A stretch of DNA of 60,316 nucleotides from Brevibacillus porteri. GTDB lineage: Bacteria; Bacillota; Bacilli; Brevibacillales; Brevibacillaceae. The translations under genes and the position numbers were made by a program. The stretch spans positions 1 to 60,316 of the forward strand of contig NZ_PXZO01000060.1 of assembly GCF_003013475.1 (NCBI RefSeq), read 5' to 3'. Shown in pieces: positions 32,334-40,008 of this stretch (the stretch's first letter is position 1; each line of letters starts with the position of its first letter). A model generated the notes under the pieces. It ran no database searches. It was not told where the DNA came from and was given only the letters and a program-made list of their open reading frames with translations.

Positions 32334-33155
32334 TTGACACGTTCAGCAAAAAGCACCTTCAACAGCTCTATTAAAATTGATGTCCTGATCCCAGCAATTG
32401 AGAAAGACCTCGGTACTCTTCCTTATGTCATTGACAGTATTCGTAAGCAAGTGAAGCATCCGGTCGGTAAGATCATGGTTGTATCGCCACCAAGCAAACG
32501 AATCCAAGCGCTTTGCCGGCGTAAAAACTGCACCTTCATCAATGAAAGACGCGTCCTACCGATTACAAAAAAAGACATTCACTACCAAACCAAACGCACC
32601 AATCGCTCAGGCTGGCTGCTCCAACAATTGTTGAAGTTGGCAGGAGGAAACTTGACCAAAAAAAGGTATTATCTTGTGATTGACGCCGACACCATTCTCA
32701 TCCGCCCTCATGTTTTTCTCGTCAACGGGAAAACCGTTTTTTACTGCCGGAACTGGAGTCGTCCCGAGTATTTTCGCACCTATAGGAAATTAATAGGAAC
32801 CAAGCCAACCGCTTCGCGCTCTTTCGTTGCCCACTATATGCTGTTCGACAAATCGAAGCTCTCCCGGCTGAAGTCTAAAATTGAGGCTAGGCATAAGACT
32901 AGATGGTACTGGGCGATTATCAAGAAAACCAATAAGCATAGTTATGCCGGCTTCTCTGAGTTCGAAACTTACGGTAACTTCGTGAAAGCTCACTACCCCG
33001 GTCATCTGGTTGTAAGAAGTTCCCTTAACAAAAGCTTATCTTCAAACCCAGCATCACTTACTCGTAAACGAATCATCAGACTGGCCCAGAATTACAGGTC
33101 CATCTCCTTTCATAAACGCGGCTGGTATATCCGGAAGAAGAACGTGAGAAAATAA
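32334..33155 (+). CDS. DUF6492-type glycosyltransferase-like protein
   Basis: A protein of 273 residues. The N-terminal GT-A-like fold starts with IDVLIPAIEKDLGTLPYVID, and the sugar-nucleotide/metal motif is YLVIDADTILI. It matches the DUF6492 family, probably glycosyltransferases acting on surface polysaccharide. The C-terminus is very basic. The start is a TTG with AAGGAG about 8 bases upstream. It is next to the att scar and so at the end of the mosaic element. Confidence 0.72.
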   Translation: MTRSAKSTFNSSIKIDVLIPAIEKDLGTLPYVIDSIRKQVKHPVGKIMVVSPPSKRIQALCRRKNCTFINERRVLPITKKDIHYQTKRTNRSGWLLQQLLKLAGGNLTKKRYYLVIDADTILIRPHVFLVNGKTVFYCRNWSRPEYFRTYRKLIGTKPTASRSFVAHYMLFDKSKLSRLKSKIEARHKTRWYWAIIKKTNKHSYAGFSEFETYGNFVKAHYPGHLVVRSSLNKSLSSNPASLTRKRIIRLAQNYRSISFHKRGWYIRKKNVRK

Positions 33156-33507
33156 AGAGATGCCGAGTCCAACTGTTTGTGATGTAAAATGGTCTCCAGA
33201 CCTTTGCTGAATGTGTCTGCGGGCAATCTTGGATTCGTTACAGGTGTATGCGAAGAGAGATGGGCCAAGTGCAAACTGTGTGAATCATTATACGCTTCGC
33301 AAAGCTTTATTGGGCTTGTTCCAATATGTAAGAGCCTCCAGTCCATTTCGAGTCAACCATATGGAGCCTTATCAAAATGAGCATTTTGTTCAATCGATAG
33401 CGCCAACTGTCCAGCCGGCTGTTCTTTATACTTCTCGAATACCGCAGCGTTCCCAGCCCCGACACAATGTTCTAGTAGATTTGCGCGGACCAGAGCTTCC
33501 ACAATAG

Positions 33508-33752
33508 AAAAACCCCTCGTACCTACAGGCACAAGGGGTTTCGCTTATTAATAAGCAGTCATGTATTGCTCGCGCTCCCAATCGTGAACGCGTGTGCGGA
33601 ACATGTTCTTGGCTTTCAATCGGTTTTAATACCGTCTAGAAATCGCATAAATTCAACAGTTTTAGCTACTGTCATTTCAAATGACATCAAAACATTTCAT
33701 TATTTTGTGGGTGAATTGTGGGTGCGTTTGTGGGTGCGTTTGTGCCTGCTAA
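33508..33752 (-). repeat. att scar 2: glnA 3' end, terminator and prophage arm
   Basis: Read on the minus strand, 33604-33548 encodes MFRTRVHDWEREQYMTAY and a stop, the end of glutamine synthetase. The terminator follows (AACCCCT ... AGGGGTT, 33511-33540). Towards the prophage come about 110 bases shared with 18085-18195. Then come three direct repeats of TTGTGGGTG (near 33703-33740), which look like integrase arm-binding sites. It marks the left border of the prophage, which integrated at the 3' end of glnA. The intact glnA should lie beyond the right end of the window. Confidence 0.8.
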
Positions 33753-33800
33753 AAATCGTATCATATAGAACCTCGCCTCATTTTTAGAGGCGAGGAAATT

Positions 33801-34088
33801 CTATTTTTGCTCATAAACCCATTTCTCCAAAAAGGCTCTAGCGTCCCTTGCTGGAAAGTACCACTTACTCCCAACTTTATATTTTGGGAACCTTTGATCA
33901 TAAAAAAACTGATTTAATATAGTGGGCCAAGACATCTTTGTATTGCGAATTAAATCTTTTCTATCCCAGAATACTTGTTCAGCCTCTACTTCATTAACAA
34001 GTTCTGAGATTCTTTCACGTATAAGTTTTACAACTTCATCCTCATCGATCTCAATTCTAAATATTCCTCTTTTATTGTTGTCGGGCAC
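33801..34088 (-). CDS. Excisionase-like DNA-binding protein
   Basis: About 95 residues. The C-terminal part (SWPTILNQFFYDQRFPKYKV, GSKWYFPARDARAFLEKW) is that of a winged helix-turn-helix excisionase-type protein. It is the first prophage gene next to the att site, as expected for an Xis. I start it at a GTG with GAGGTGA upstream, so that it does not overlap the Cro-like gene. The frame is open to 34139. Confidence 0.7.
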   Translation of the reverse strand: MPDNNKRGIFRIEIDEDEVVKLIRERISELVNEVEAEQVFWDRKDLIRNTKMSWPTILNQFFYDQRFPKYKVGSKWYFPARDARAFLEKWVYEQK

Positions 34089-34119
34089 GATTGATCTCAC
34101 CTCACCGATCCCTCTTCCT

Positions 34120-34344
34120 TTACATAGACCAAAAATCATCTAGGTTTACATTTGGATCAATTTTGCGTAAGGCCTTTACAATCCCATTTGCCGTCTTTAG
34201 GTTTGGTGAATATTCATCGCTGGACGCAGCCCTTGTAGCTGTGTCTTTGTTTATTCCTGCCTCTTTGCAAAGCCACTGCTGAGTAACCCCGCGTTGATCT
34301 ATCCACTTACCAAGCCTTGATCGCTTTTTTCCTAAACCGAACAT
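34120..34344 (-). CDS. Cro/CI-like XRE helix-turn-helix regulator
   Basis: A protein of 74 residues with one XRE helix-turn-helix (LGKWIDQRGVTQQWLCKEAG, then NKDTATRAASSD and LKTANGIVKALRKIDP). GAGGTGA precedes the ATG. It is transcribed divergently from the next gene, with an operator-like dyad between them. It is probably the lysogeny switch regulator or a Cro/Rep-like partner. Confidence 0.8.
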   Translation of the reverse strand: MFGLGKKRSRLGKWIDQRGVTQQWLCKEAGINKDTATRAASSDEYSPNLKTANGIVKALRKIDPNVNLDDFWSM

Positions 34345-34397
34345 GCAATCACCTCATCCATCATTCTGGACAAGTATTCATAATTTCATACACAAAT

Positions 34398-34414
34398 TTC
34401 CGACATTATCGGAA
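34398..34414. promoter_or_regulatory. Operator-like dyad in the divergent early region
   Basis: TTCCGA-catta-TCGGAA lies between the XRE gene and the plus-strand early genes. Probably the binding site of the regulator. Confidence 0.6.
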
Positions 34415-34492
34415 TATTGGACAAACCGTTGTGCATCACTTAGTAGCACAGCAGCTCACAACGCTGCACAACACAACGGGAGGGATAGGCGC

Positions 34493-34705
34493 ATGGCAAC
34501 CGAAAGAAAGCCAGTATGCTTTAACGTCAACGATCCTGTCGAGCGAGAAATGTTTGAGCTGGCAAAGAGTATGAACTTTAGTGGCTGGGTGAAAGAGAAC
34601 CTGAAACCTCTTGCTCTTGATAGGATCGCTGTCCGGGTTAAAAAAGGCGTCGGTACTCCAGTGCCTGTTCGAAAGGTGGCGAATGTCGATGGGACGAAAG
34701 CGTAG
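34493..34705 (+). CDS. Ribbon-helix-helix-like small phage protein
   Basis: 70 residues. The part VCFNVNDPVEREMFELAKSM, NFSGWVKENL fits a ribbon-helix-helix DNA-binding protein. GGGAGGG lies about 8 bases before the ATG. It overlaps the next gene by 17 bases, so they are translated together. It may act as an early regulator. Confidence 0.68.
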   Translation: MATERKPVCFNVNDPVEREMFELAKSMNFSGWVKENLKPLALDRIAVRVKKGVGTPVPVRKVANVDGTKA

Positions 34706-35057
34706 ATACTACCGCGAGGATCGGAGACGGCCTGAATACCTGGAGGAGGATGACTGGGAAGATGACGAGGAAGATGACGAGGATGATCTCGGTGATATCG
34801 AGCGATCAGTAAAGAAAACGTCTTGGGGGCTGCTGGCTGTTTTAAGTTTTGGTGTGCTCCTCTCCATCGCTCAAGCCCTCTACGTTCCCTCTGGACCAGT
34901 TCCCTCGGGTGACACCTACCGAGTAGTTTCAGTCAGCCGTGGACGTCTACAGGCCGAAGAGATAGGCACAGGGCGGGTGGTAAGCTTAGACGATCAAAAG
35001 CTTATCAGAGCAGCTCTTGATGGTACGATAAAGCGCGGTGACGTCATCCATCGATAG
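34689..35057 (+). CDS. Acidic phage membrane protein
   Basis: 122 residues: a basic start (MGRKRRYYREDRRR), a strongly acidic stretch (EEDDWEDDEEDDEDDLGD), one membrane helix (TSWGLLAVLSFGVLLSIAQA) and a beta-rich C-terminus (YRVVSVSRGRLQAEEIGTGR). I start it at the ATG at 34689, 9 bases after AAGGTGG. Function unknown. A remnant with a similar start lies at 29851. Confidence 0.68.
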   Translation: MGRKRRYYREDRRRPEYLEEDDWEDDEEDDEDDLGDIERSVKKTSWGLLAVLSFGVLLSIAQALYVPSGPVPSGDTYRVVSVSRGRLQAEEIGTGRVVSLDDQKLIRAALDGTIKRGDVIHR

Positions 35058-35064
35058 TGGTGCT

Positions 35065-35157
35065 ATGCAACGCTACATATCCTCTGCCGGTTGCATGGGG
35101 CACTATCAGTGTGCAGTGTGCGGAATGAAGTTTAATTTTCTGGTGATTTCGAATTGA
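35065..35157 (+). CDS. Possible small phage zinc-knuckle peptide
   Basis: 30 residues (MQRYISSAGCMGHYQCAVCG...) with three cysteines, of which C-x2-C is a typical knuckle. GTGGTG precedes the ATG only weakly. Its stop lies 15 bases before the next start. Confidence 0.4.
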   Translation: MQRYISSAGCMGHYQCAVCGMKFNFLVISN

Positions 35158-35174
35158 GAACAGGAGGGAAATGC

Positions 35175-35450
35175 GTGGATATTGGGGAAACGCATGTGGA
35201 GCTGCCGCGAGTGTCATCGACTCATTCACGAGTGATGTATGGAAATTTGATTCAGATTGCTGACAACCTTGACTTTCGGAATTCGATTTTCAATGGACGA
35301 GCGAAACGGAATAGGTCGCTAGGAAGTGCCCAAGCGTTTGTTGTTGAGCTGGCTCTCGCTGATGGGGTGTTTCGCGAGAAGCTGAAACGGTACATGATCG
35401 GTGGTGGAAAGCACTTCGTCTATCTCGCAGATTATATGGATCGGTACTAA
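35175..35450 (+). CDS. Hypothetical phage early protein
   Basis: 91 residues from a GTG, 6 bases after AGGAGGG (MDIGETHVELPRVSSTHSRV..., later NRSLGSAQAFVVELALADGV). No motif is recognised. The gene is compact and in line with the other early genes. Confidence 0.6.
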   Translation: MDIGETHVELPRVSSTHSRVMYGNLIQIADNLDFRNSIFNGRAKRNRSLGSAQAFVVELALADGVFREKLKRYMIGGGKHFVYLADYMDRY

Positions 35451-35479
35451 AACAGACGTAGAAAATATAAAAATAATTG

Positions 35480-35514
35480 TTGAACTAAGTTAAACTAAAT
35501 GGTATAATTTAGTT
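35480..35514 (+). promoter_or_regulatory. SigmaA promoter with overlapping operator
   Basis: TTGAAC (35480-35485), 17 bases, TATAAT (35503-35508). The -10 box lies within a dyad AACTAAAT-N6-ATTTAGTT (35493-35514), so a repressor bound there would block the polymerase. It drives the small gene at 35532. Confidence 0.78.
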
Positions 35515-35531
35515 ATAAGGAGGTGAACAAA

Positions 35532-35669
35532 TTGGAGTTTAAAGAATGGTTAGCCTTGATTGCTTTCCTCTACGTGATCTTCAAAGATCGAGTAGAGCCA
35601 CTGCTGAAAAAGTGGTGGAAGAAAAAGCAAAAGCGACGCCCCTCCACCAAGAGTAAACGTCGCAAATAG
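35532..35669 (+). CDS. Small basic phage membrane peptide
   Basis: 45 residues from a TTG with AAGGAGGTGA upstream (MEFKEWLALIAFLYVIFKDR, then a very basic tail KKWWKKKQKRRPSTKSKRRK). One short hydrophobic helix. It has a dedicated promoter and a hairpin after it (35676-35700). Basic tailed peptides of this type could be holin-like or DNA-binding, but this is open. Confidence 0.65.
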   Translation: MEFKEWLALIAFLYVIFKDRVEPLLKKWWKKKQKRRPSTKSKRRK

Positions 35670-35675
35670 CTAGGC

Positions 35676-35700
35676 AGAAGGAGGAGAAACTCCTCCTTCT
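35676..35700 (+). terminator. Terminator-like hairpin
   Basis: AGAAGGAGGAG pairs perfectly with CTCCTCCTTCT around AAA; only a short T-rich tail follows. Confidence 0.6.
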
Positions 35701-35727
35701 TATAACCAACCTTACTCCAATTATACC

Positions 35728-35895
35728 ATGAAAACAAGGAAGTTAGACGTCACAAACTTGTTGTCGCCGCGTGGGATTCTGGGAATTGCTTTGGCTCTGA
35801 CCTATTCACCGGACGGCTCCTGGTGGCAGCAAGCTATCTTGATCGTCTCCGTCTCGTACATCCTGATCACGGCCTTGTTTGGAAGAAGGGATTAA
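35728..35895 (+). CDS. Small phage membrane protein
   Basis: 55 residues (MKTRKLDVTNLLSPRGILGI, then two short hydrophobic helices, ending LITALFGRRD). There is no clear ribosome site. It ends one base before the start of the next gene, which supports coupling. Confidence 0.5.
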   Translation: MKTRKLDVTNLLSPRGILGIALALTYSPDGSWWQQAILIVSVSYILITALFGRRD

Positions 35896-35896
35896 C

Positions 35897-36109
35897 ATGC
35901 AGGTCAACCTAGACGACATCATGGGTCTTTCAGAAGTGTGTGAAATGACCAGCAAGACCAAAAGCTACATCAAGGAATACCAGAAACGTGGACAATTCCC
36001 GGAGCCAGTGAAGAGCCTTGCAAGTGGTCCGCTCTGGCTTCGGGGCCAGATTCAAACATGGATGGATACACCGAGACCACGAGGGCGTAAGAAAAAGACA
36101 GATGAATAG
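35897..36109 (+). CDS. AlpA/excisionase-like DNA-binding protein
   Basis: 70 residues. The pattern LSEVCEMTSKTKSYIKEYQK, RGQFPEPVKSLASGPLWLRG is that of AlpA/Xis-type MerR-like helix-turn-helix proteins. The ribosome site GAAGGG lies in the end of the preceding gene. It may regulate phage early transcription. Confidence 0.7.
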   Translation: MQVNLDDIMGLSEVCEMTSKTKSYIKEYQKRGQFPEPVKSLASGPLWLRGQIQTWMDTPRPRGRKKKTDE

Positions 36110-36183
36110 GTTTCAGACCGCAATCACTAGGGAGCGTGTATGGACATGGATTTGCAATATAAAGGGATAATAAACGGGGGCGT

Positions 36184-36426
36184 ATGGAATGGATTGAACG
36201 TGATCTCGCATCTTCATTCCGTCCAGAAGGTTTGGTAATGGAAGAATGGCAAGTTGAGCAATACAGACCGTTTGTACATGGTATTCGGGAATGTATCGGC
36301 CGTGATTTAACAAAAGATGAGCTTAGTACGATCGCTTGGTTGGCTGGTTCCGAACAAAGTACGGTTGACAAGATCATGGGCGTTATCAGAGCAGCTTATG
36401 AGCATGAAAAAAATGTAAAGAATTAA
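36184..36426 (+). CDS. Hypothetical phage protein
   Basis: 80 residues, mainly helical, acidic (MEWIERDLASSFRPEGLVME, KDELSTIAWLAGSEQSTVDK). GGGGG precedes the ATG. It ends at a bidirectional terminator. No family recognised. Confidence 0.62.
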   Translation: MEWIERDLASSFRPEGLVMEEWQVEQYRPFVHGIRECIGRDLTKDELSTIAWLAGSEQSTVDKIMGVIRAAYEHEKNVKN

Positions 36427-36429
36427 TAG

Positions 36430-36464
36430 AACAACCCGCCTCATTCAACAGGGCGGGTTGTTCT
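36430..36464. terminator. Bidirectional terminator
   Basis: AACAACCCGCC pairs with GGCGGGTTGTT around about 11 bases. It serves the converging early gene and the DNA ligase gene. Confidence 0.88.
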
Positions 36465-37291
36465 TATGCGGTCAGGATAAAGTCTACGAAAACTGGCGAT
36501 CGAAGCATGCCGCTCTTTGTCCAGTTCCGAAATTTTACCTTTGCTTTTATCTGCGGCTGAATGTAAACATGGTCCCTATCCTCACTAGTGATAATTGATT
36601 TTGCGACGCCATAAAACGCCTGCTTATGAGTAGGTGGAACTCCAAGTTCAATCACGCCTGCTGGTTTGCCATTAAAATGTGCAAGCCAGCCAAAATCACC
36701 TTTGCGGTAACCAGCGATCTGAACATCCAAATACGTGTAGTTGATTATTTTTATGAAATCATCCGTACGCTTATCTATGTGGTATCTCCCGTCCTTGCGC
36801 TTGGCAACGATACCCTCCATATTTCGAGCAACAATTGCGTCCCATAAGTCTTCGCCTCGTCCATCAATGTACGCTATTTTACTCATGGTCGGCGTGTCCG
36901 TTATCGCATGTTCCAGGACGGCTTTGCGCTCCATGAGAGGAAGTCCTTTAAGGTCAGCTCCATTATAATGTAGGATATCGAACACGACGTAAGATATCGG
37001 CAGACGCGATCGCTTCGACTGGAAACGCTGCATAGTCAGCTCAAAGTCAGGGATTCCTGTGTCCGGGTCTAATACCACCAACTCACCGTCCAGTACGATG
37101 TCAGGTCCGTCCGATATGAGTTCGGGGTACTTCACAGTTACATCGTTGTTGTGTCTTGTATAAAGCCGAGTTTCCCCATTGCTCCGTATCAGTATCAGTC
37201 TATGTCCGTCGATCTTAGGCTCATAGATATAGCGACCGTCTGAAAACGGTTGATCCATCTGTTCGAGCAGCATCGGGTATATAAAATCCAT
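36464..37291 (-). CDS. ATP-dependent DNA ligase
   Basis: A protein of 275 residues with the adenylation and OB-fold domains of a minimal ATP-dependent ligase, similar to the ligase part of LigD. The nucleophile is Lys26 in EPKIDGHR. Other motifs are LDGELVVLD, SYVVFDILHYNG, MEGIVAKRKDGRY and DFIKI. No polymerase or nuclease domain is attached and no ku gene is adjacent. It lies downstream of the LexA-controlled genes on the same strand and may be induced by DNA damage. Confidence 0.92.
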   Translation of the reverse strand: MDFIYPMLLEQMDQPFSDGRYIYEPKIDGHRLILIRSNGETRLYTRHNNDVTVKYPELISDGPDIVLDGELVVLDPDTGIPDFELTMQRFQSKRSRLPISYVVFDILHYNGADLKGLPLMERKAVLEHAITDTPTMSKIAYIDGRGEDLWDAIVARNMEGIVAKRKDGRYHIDKRTDDFIKIINYTYLDVQIAGYRKGDFGWLAHFNGKPAGVIELGVPPTHKQAFYGVAKSIITSEDRDHVYIQPQIKAKVKFRNWTKSGMLRSPVFVDFILTA

Positions 37292-37343
37292 ATAGCATCA
37301 CCGCTATAATTGTATCAATACAATAAGAGACATGCGCTGGTAA

Positions 37344-37706
37344 TTACTTCGCCTGCTGCTTGGCGTCGTACAGATAATTGTTAAGCCGCACCTGGCATTC
37401 AGCTTTCAGGTGTGACACATTGTAAATGCACTCTTCTTGACGACCTTTAACCGTAACAAGAACCAAGTACAAAAAGCTATCTGTCGTTTTCTGAACGTGG
37501 ATTTTGCCCCCCATCCTCCCAAACTGACTCCGGTATTCATGGTGTTTCCGCTCTGCCCACATCGATACCGTGTCGAACATTGGGCGGTATGACATTTTGA
37601 GCTGATCCTGATTAAGACTTTCTGCATCAAACGCGATCGCCTTAAACAGCATGCCATACAAGATCGTTTCATGCAGGATTTCTCGCCATTTGTCAGGTTG
37701 AATCAT
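37344..37706 (-). CDS. Hypothetical phage protein
   Basis: A protein of 120 residues (MIQPDKWREILHETILYGML, later EYRSQFGRMGGKIHVQKTTD). Its start is 3 bases after the stop of the YolD-like gene, so they form one operon. No motif is recognised. Confidence 0.65.
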   Translation of the reverse strand: MIQPDKWREILHETILYGMLFKAIAFDAESLNQDQLKMSYRPMFDTVSMWAERKHHEYRSQFGRMGGKIHVQKTTDSFLYLVLVTVKGRQEECIYNVSHLKAECQVRLNNYLYDAKQQAK

Positions 37707-37709
37707 TGT

Positions 37710-37982
37710 CTAATACACCCGCTCAACCTGCAGCATTTTTTCAATGGGCACCCACCACACACCATCAACGCGGACAAGCTTAATCTTGTTCTCATCACGG
37801 TTGATGTCTTTGATTACTCCCCATTCCCTACGAATACAGTCCTCGTGCCAACTGACGTTGACCGCATAGTCTTTTCGTACGGAGTCGTAAATAATGACAT
37901 TCATTTCAGCCAAGGCTTCTGAATCAACCGGTGTTAAATGAGTCATAACTTCCTCATAGTGATGTTCATACAGTAAGGCCAT
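37710..37982 (-). CDS. YolD-like protein
   Basis: A protein of 90 residues. The central part (MNVIIYDSVRKDYAVNVSWH, EWGVIKDINRDENKIKLVRV) fits the YolD-like family, which is common in Bacilli and their phages next to DNA repair polymerases (UvrX type) and is often under LexA. GTGGAGG lies about 9 bases before the ATG. It overlaps the preceding small gene by 17 bases. Confidence 0.72.
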   Translation of the reverse strand: MALLYEHHYEEVMTHLTPVDSEALAEMNVIIYDSVRKDYAVNVSWHEDCIRREWGVIKDINRDENKIKLVRVDGVWWVPIEKMLQVERVY

Positions 37983-38148
37983 TCGAAGTGTCCTCCACCA
38001 ATCCAGCCTCTACCAAATCCCGGAGAATGTCAGGGGCGCATCCATGACTTGTCCCAGTAGGGATTTTGCTTATTGCTTTAAGATGCTTTGGAGTTAAAAC
38101 CGGAACAGCTTGGAGTTGGCCATTAATTACAGCGTTGATTCTTTCCAT
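37966..38148 (-). CDS. Small first gene of the LexA-controlled operon
   Basis: 60 residues (MERINAVINGQLQAVPVLTP, KHLKAISKIPTGTSHG, ending LVEAGLVEDTSNGLTV). The C-terminal part looks like a winged-helix fragment. AAGGGTGA lies upstream of the ATG at 38148. It is directly behind a promoter with a LexA box. Confidence 0.65.
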   Translation of the reverse strand: MERINAVINGQLQAVPVLTPKHLKAISKIPTGTSHGCAPDILRDLVEAGLVEDTSNGLTV

Positions 38149-38165
38149 AGTACTCACCCTTGATA

Positions 38166-38210
38166 AGAACGTTTGTTCGTATTATATACGAACATCTTGT
38201 GGCTATTCAA
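38166..38210 (-). promoter_or_regulatory. SigmaA promoter with LexA (SOS) box
   Basis: On the minus strand: TTGAAT (38210-38205), 18 bases, TATAAT (38186-38181), then CGAACAAACGTTCT (38179-38166). The latter matches the Bacillus LexA consensus CGAACRNRYGTTYC at 13 of 14 positions and sits right after the -10 box. Confidence 0.85.
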
Positions 38211-38322
38211 CCACGAAATCTTCAAAGCATTTTTTATTTCACAAAAAAAAATATTGTTATATTTGAAAACATATACTAGTATTTGATTTGTAGTTAAATT
38301 TTTACATAATAGGAGGATTTTC

Positions 38323-38883
38323 ATGACCGTTTCATTGAAATTCAAAAGTTTCATTACTCTATTAATGGCCGCAGTTCTTTTGCTTTTGCCAAACAGCCCT
38401 GCCTTTGCCGCTAAGCTAAACCCTCAAATAAAAATTCAATATGTACCCCAAGACAAATCAAAATGGTGCTGGGCTGCCACCTCAGTAATGCTCTTGAATT
38501 ATTATAATAAACCAATGGGATTGGAAGAATATGTTGAAAAAGTATTAGAAGAAAAAACTAACAAAGCTATTCCTGAGTTTCGATTCGAATCCGAGCTAAA
38601 TGAAATGGGCATTTATGGGGATTCTATGAATAAGCCTGCTACTTGGAAACAAGTTACATCATCAATTGATAAAGGTTATCCAGTTGTCGTATATCAACAA
38701 AGGACAGGAAAAGTCGGACACATGCTTATCATCAATGGTTATTTCGATGATAACTTAATAATTACCAACCCATCTAACACTGGTGGTCAGTATGAAATAA
38801 CATACGATGAACTATTAGATGATGGAAATAATAAATGGACAGGAACTTGGCTCAATGTAAATAAAATTGAGAGAAAGAAGTAA
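38323..38883 (+). CDS. Secreted papain-like cysteine protease
   Basis: A protein of 186 residues with a signal peptide ending PAFAA. The catalytic region VPQDKSKWCWAATSVMLLNY has Cys49 and the oxyanion Gln43, as in the papain-like C39/C70 bacterial proteases. His133 lies in GHMLIINGY and Asn149 in ITNPS completes the triad. AGGAGG lies 6 bases before the ATG. It is more AT-rich than the phage genes, is oriented against its neighbours and fits a moron gene that serves the lysogen. The target is unknown. Confidence 0.85.
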   Translation: MTVSLKFKSFITLLMAAVLLLLPNSPAFAAKLNPQIKIQYVPQDKSKWCWAATSVMLLNYYNKPMGLEEYVEKVLEEKTNKAIPEFRFESELNEMGIYGDSMNKPATWKQVTSSIDKGYPVVVYQQRTGKVGHMLIINGYFDDNLIITNPSNTGGQYEITYDELLDDGNNKWTGTWLNVNKIERKK

Positions 38884-39118
38884 GGTGATGGAGCGTTATC
38901 CATCCCCTTAATGATGTTTACAGTTTTCCACCTCGCCGTACTTATTTGGGCGACAAGGTATACCGGAAAACCACGTTCAACGTGTTCTCTTGGTTAAAAA
39001 GCTGTTGAAATAGAAAAAGCCCTCCCCGGACTATGAATTGTGAAGTGCCCCCTGTCAAGTAGAACGTGAAAAAAACAAAAAGCTTAGACACCAATCTGAA
39101 CTTAGGTTGGTGTCTTCT

Positions 39119-39850
39119 TTATGCCACAGAACTTTGTAGATATTGCCTATATTCTAGTGGTGTCATACGGTTTAGCCGTTTCTGGTACCGATGATTATTA
39201 TAGTAATTTATGTATTCCGTTATGGCTCCTTCTAGCTCTTCGTATGTATTGAATTTATGCAGATAGTACATCTCCGATTTTAACATTCCCCAGAATGATT
39301 CCATTGGACCATTGTCGATGCACCTAGCTACCCTCGACATGCTCTGAGTCATTCCTGTATCATCCAGTTTCTTCTTAAACGTTTTGTTCGTGTATTGAAA
39401 TCCTCGATCACTGTGAAAGATGGGTTTCGCATTAGGATATGCCCGATGGGCAATATCAAACGTTCTAAACACAAGCTCGTTGTTGTTGGAGCGCCCGATC
39501 ACAAAAGAAACAATACTTTTATCCGACAAGTCCAGAATTGCGCTCAAATAAGCCTTGCTTTGAAGGCCGTACTTCATTTCCGTTACGTCTGTGAGCCACT
39601 TTGTACCGAATTCCACGGATTTGAAATCCCTGTTCAAGACATTTTCTGCCGTGATTTCAGGCGTTGTCGGAACGTAATTCTTTTTCTTTTTGCGGCATAC
39701 GGATTTCAATTCTAAAATACCCATGAGTCTGTATACACGTTTATGGTTGATAGAAAGATGGAACTCTCGATTCAGTTTCATGGTCATCTGGCGATAACCA
39801 AGAATACCGTTTTTTTCTTCGTAGGCACGTTTAATCATAGGCAGCAACAC
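39119..39850 (-). CDS. IS3-family transposase OrfB (DDE)
   Basis: The integrase core has the DDE residues: WLTDVTEMKYG, IFHSDRGFQYTN, and the Glu in NGPMESFWGMLKSEMYY. The last part is HRYQKRLNRMTPLEYR. The frame without a start goes on upstream to about 40020 (NEPIYLAIRDLYDSKS, YSISQLCEIAGIPRSSYY), so the full OrfB is made by a -1 ribosomal frameshift from orfA, as usual in this family. Active residues are intact. Confidence 0.92.
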   Translation of the reverse strand: MLLPMIKRAYEEKNGILGYRQMTMKLNREFHLSINHKRVYRLMGILELKSVCRKKKKNYVPTTPEITAENVLNRDFKSVEFGTKWLTDVTEMKYGLQSKAYLSAILDLSDKSIVSFVIGRSNNNELVFRTFDIAHRAYPNAKPIFHSDRGFQYTNKTFKKKLDDTGMTQSMSRVARCIDNGPMESFWGMLKSEMYYLHKFNTYEELEGAITEYINYYNNHRYQKRLNRMTPLEYRQYLQSSVA

Positions 39851-40008
39851 TTTGTTGAATTTCTCATTATCACTTTCTTTTCGATTTCGCCACTTATAAT
39901 ACGAGGAACGCGGAATTCCTGCGATTTCACAAAGCTGGCTGATGGAATATGATTTACTGTCGTACAGATCACGAATGGCAAGATAAATGGGTTCATTGCG
40001 GACTTGGT

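Noticed and set aside
33211..33507. 98-codon plus-strand frame before att scar 2
   Set aside because: No ribosome site or recognisable domain. It may be a fragment, but I cannot support it.
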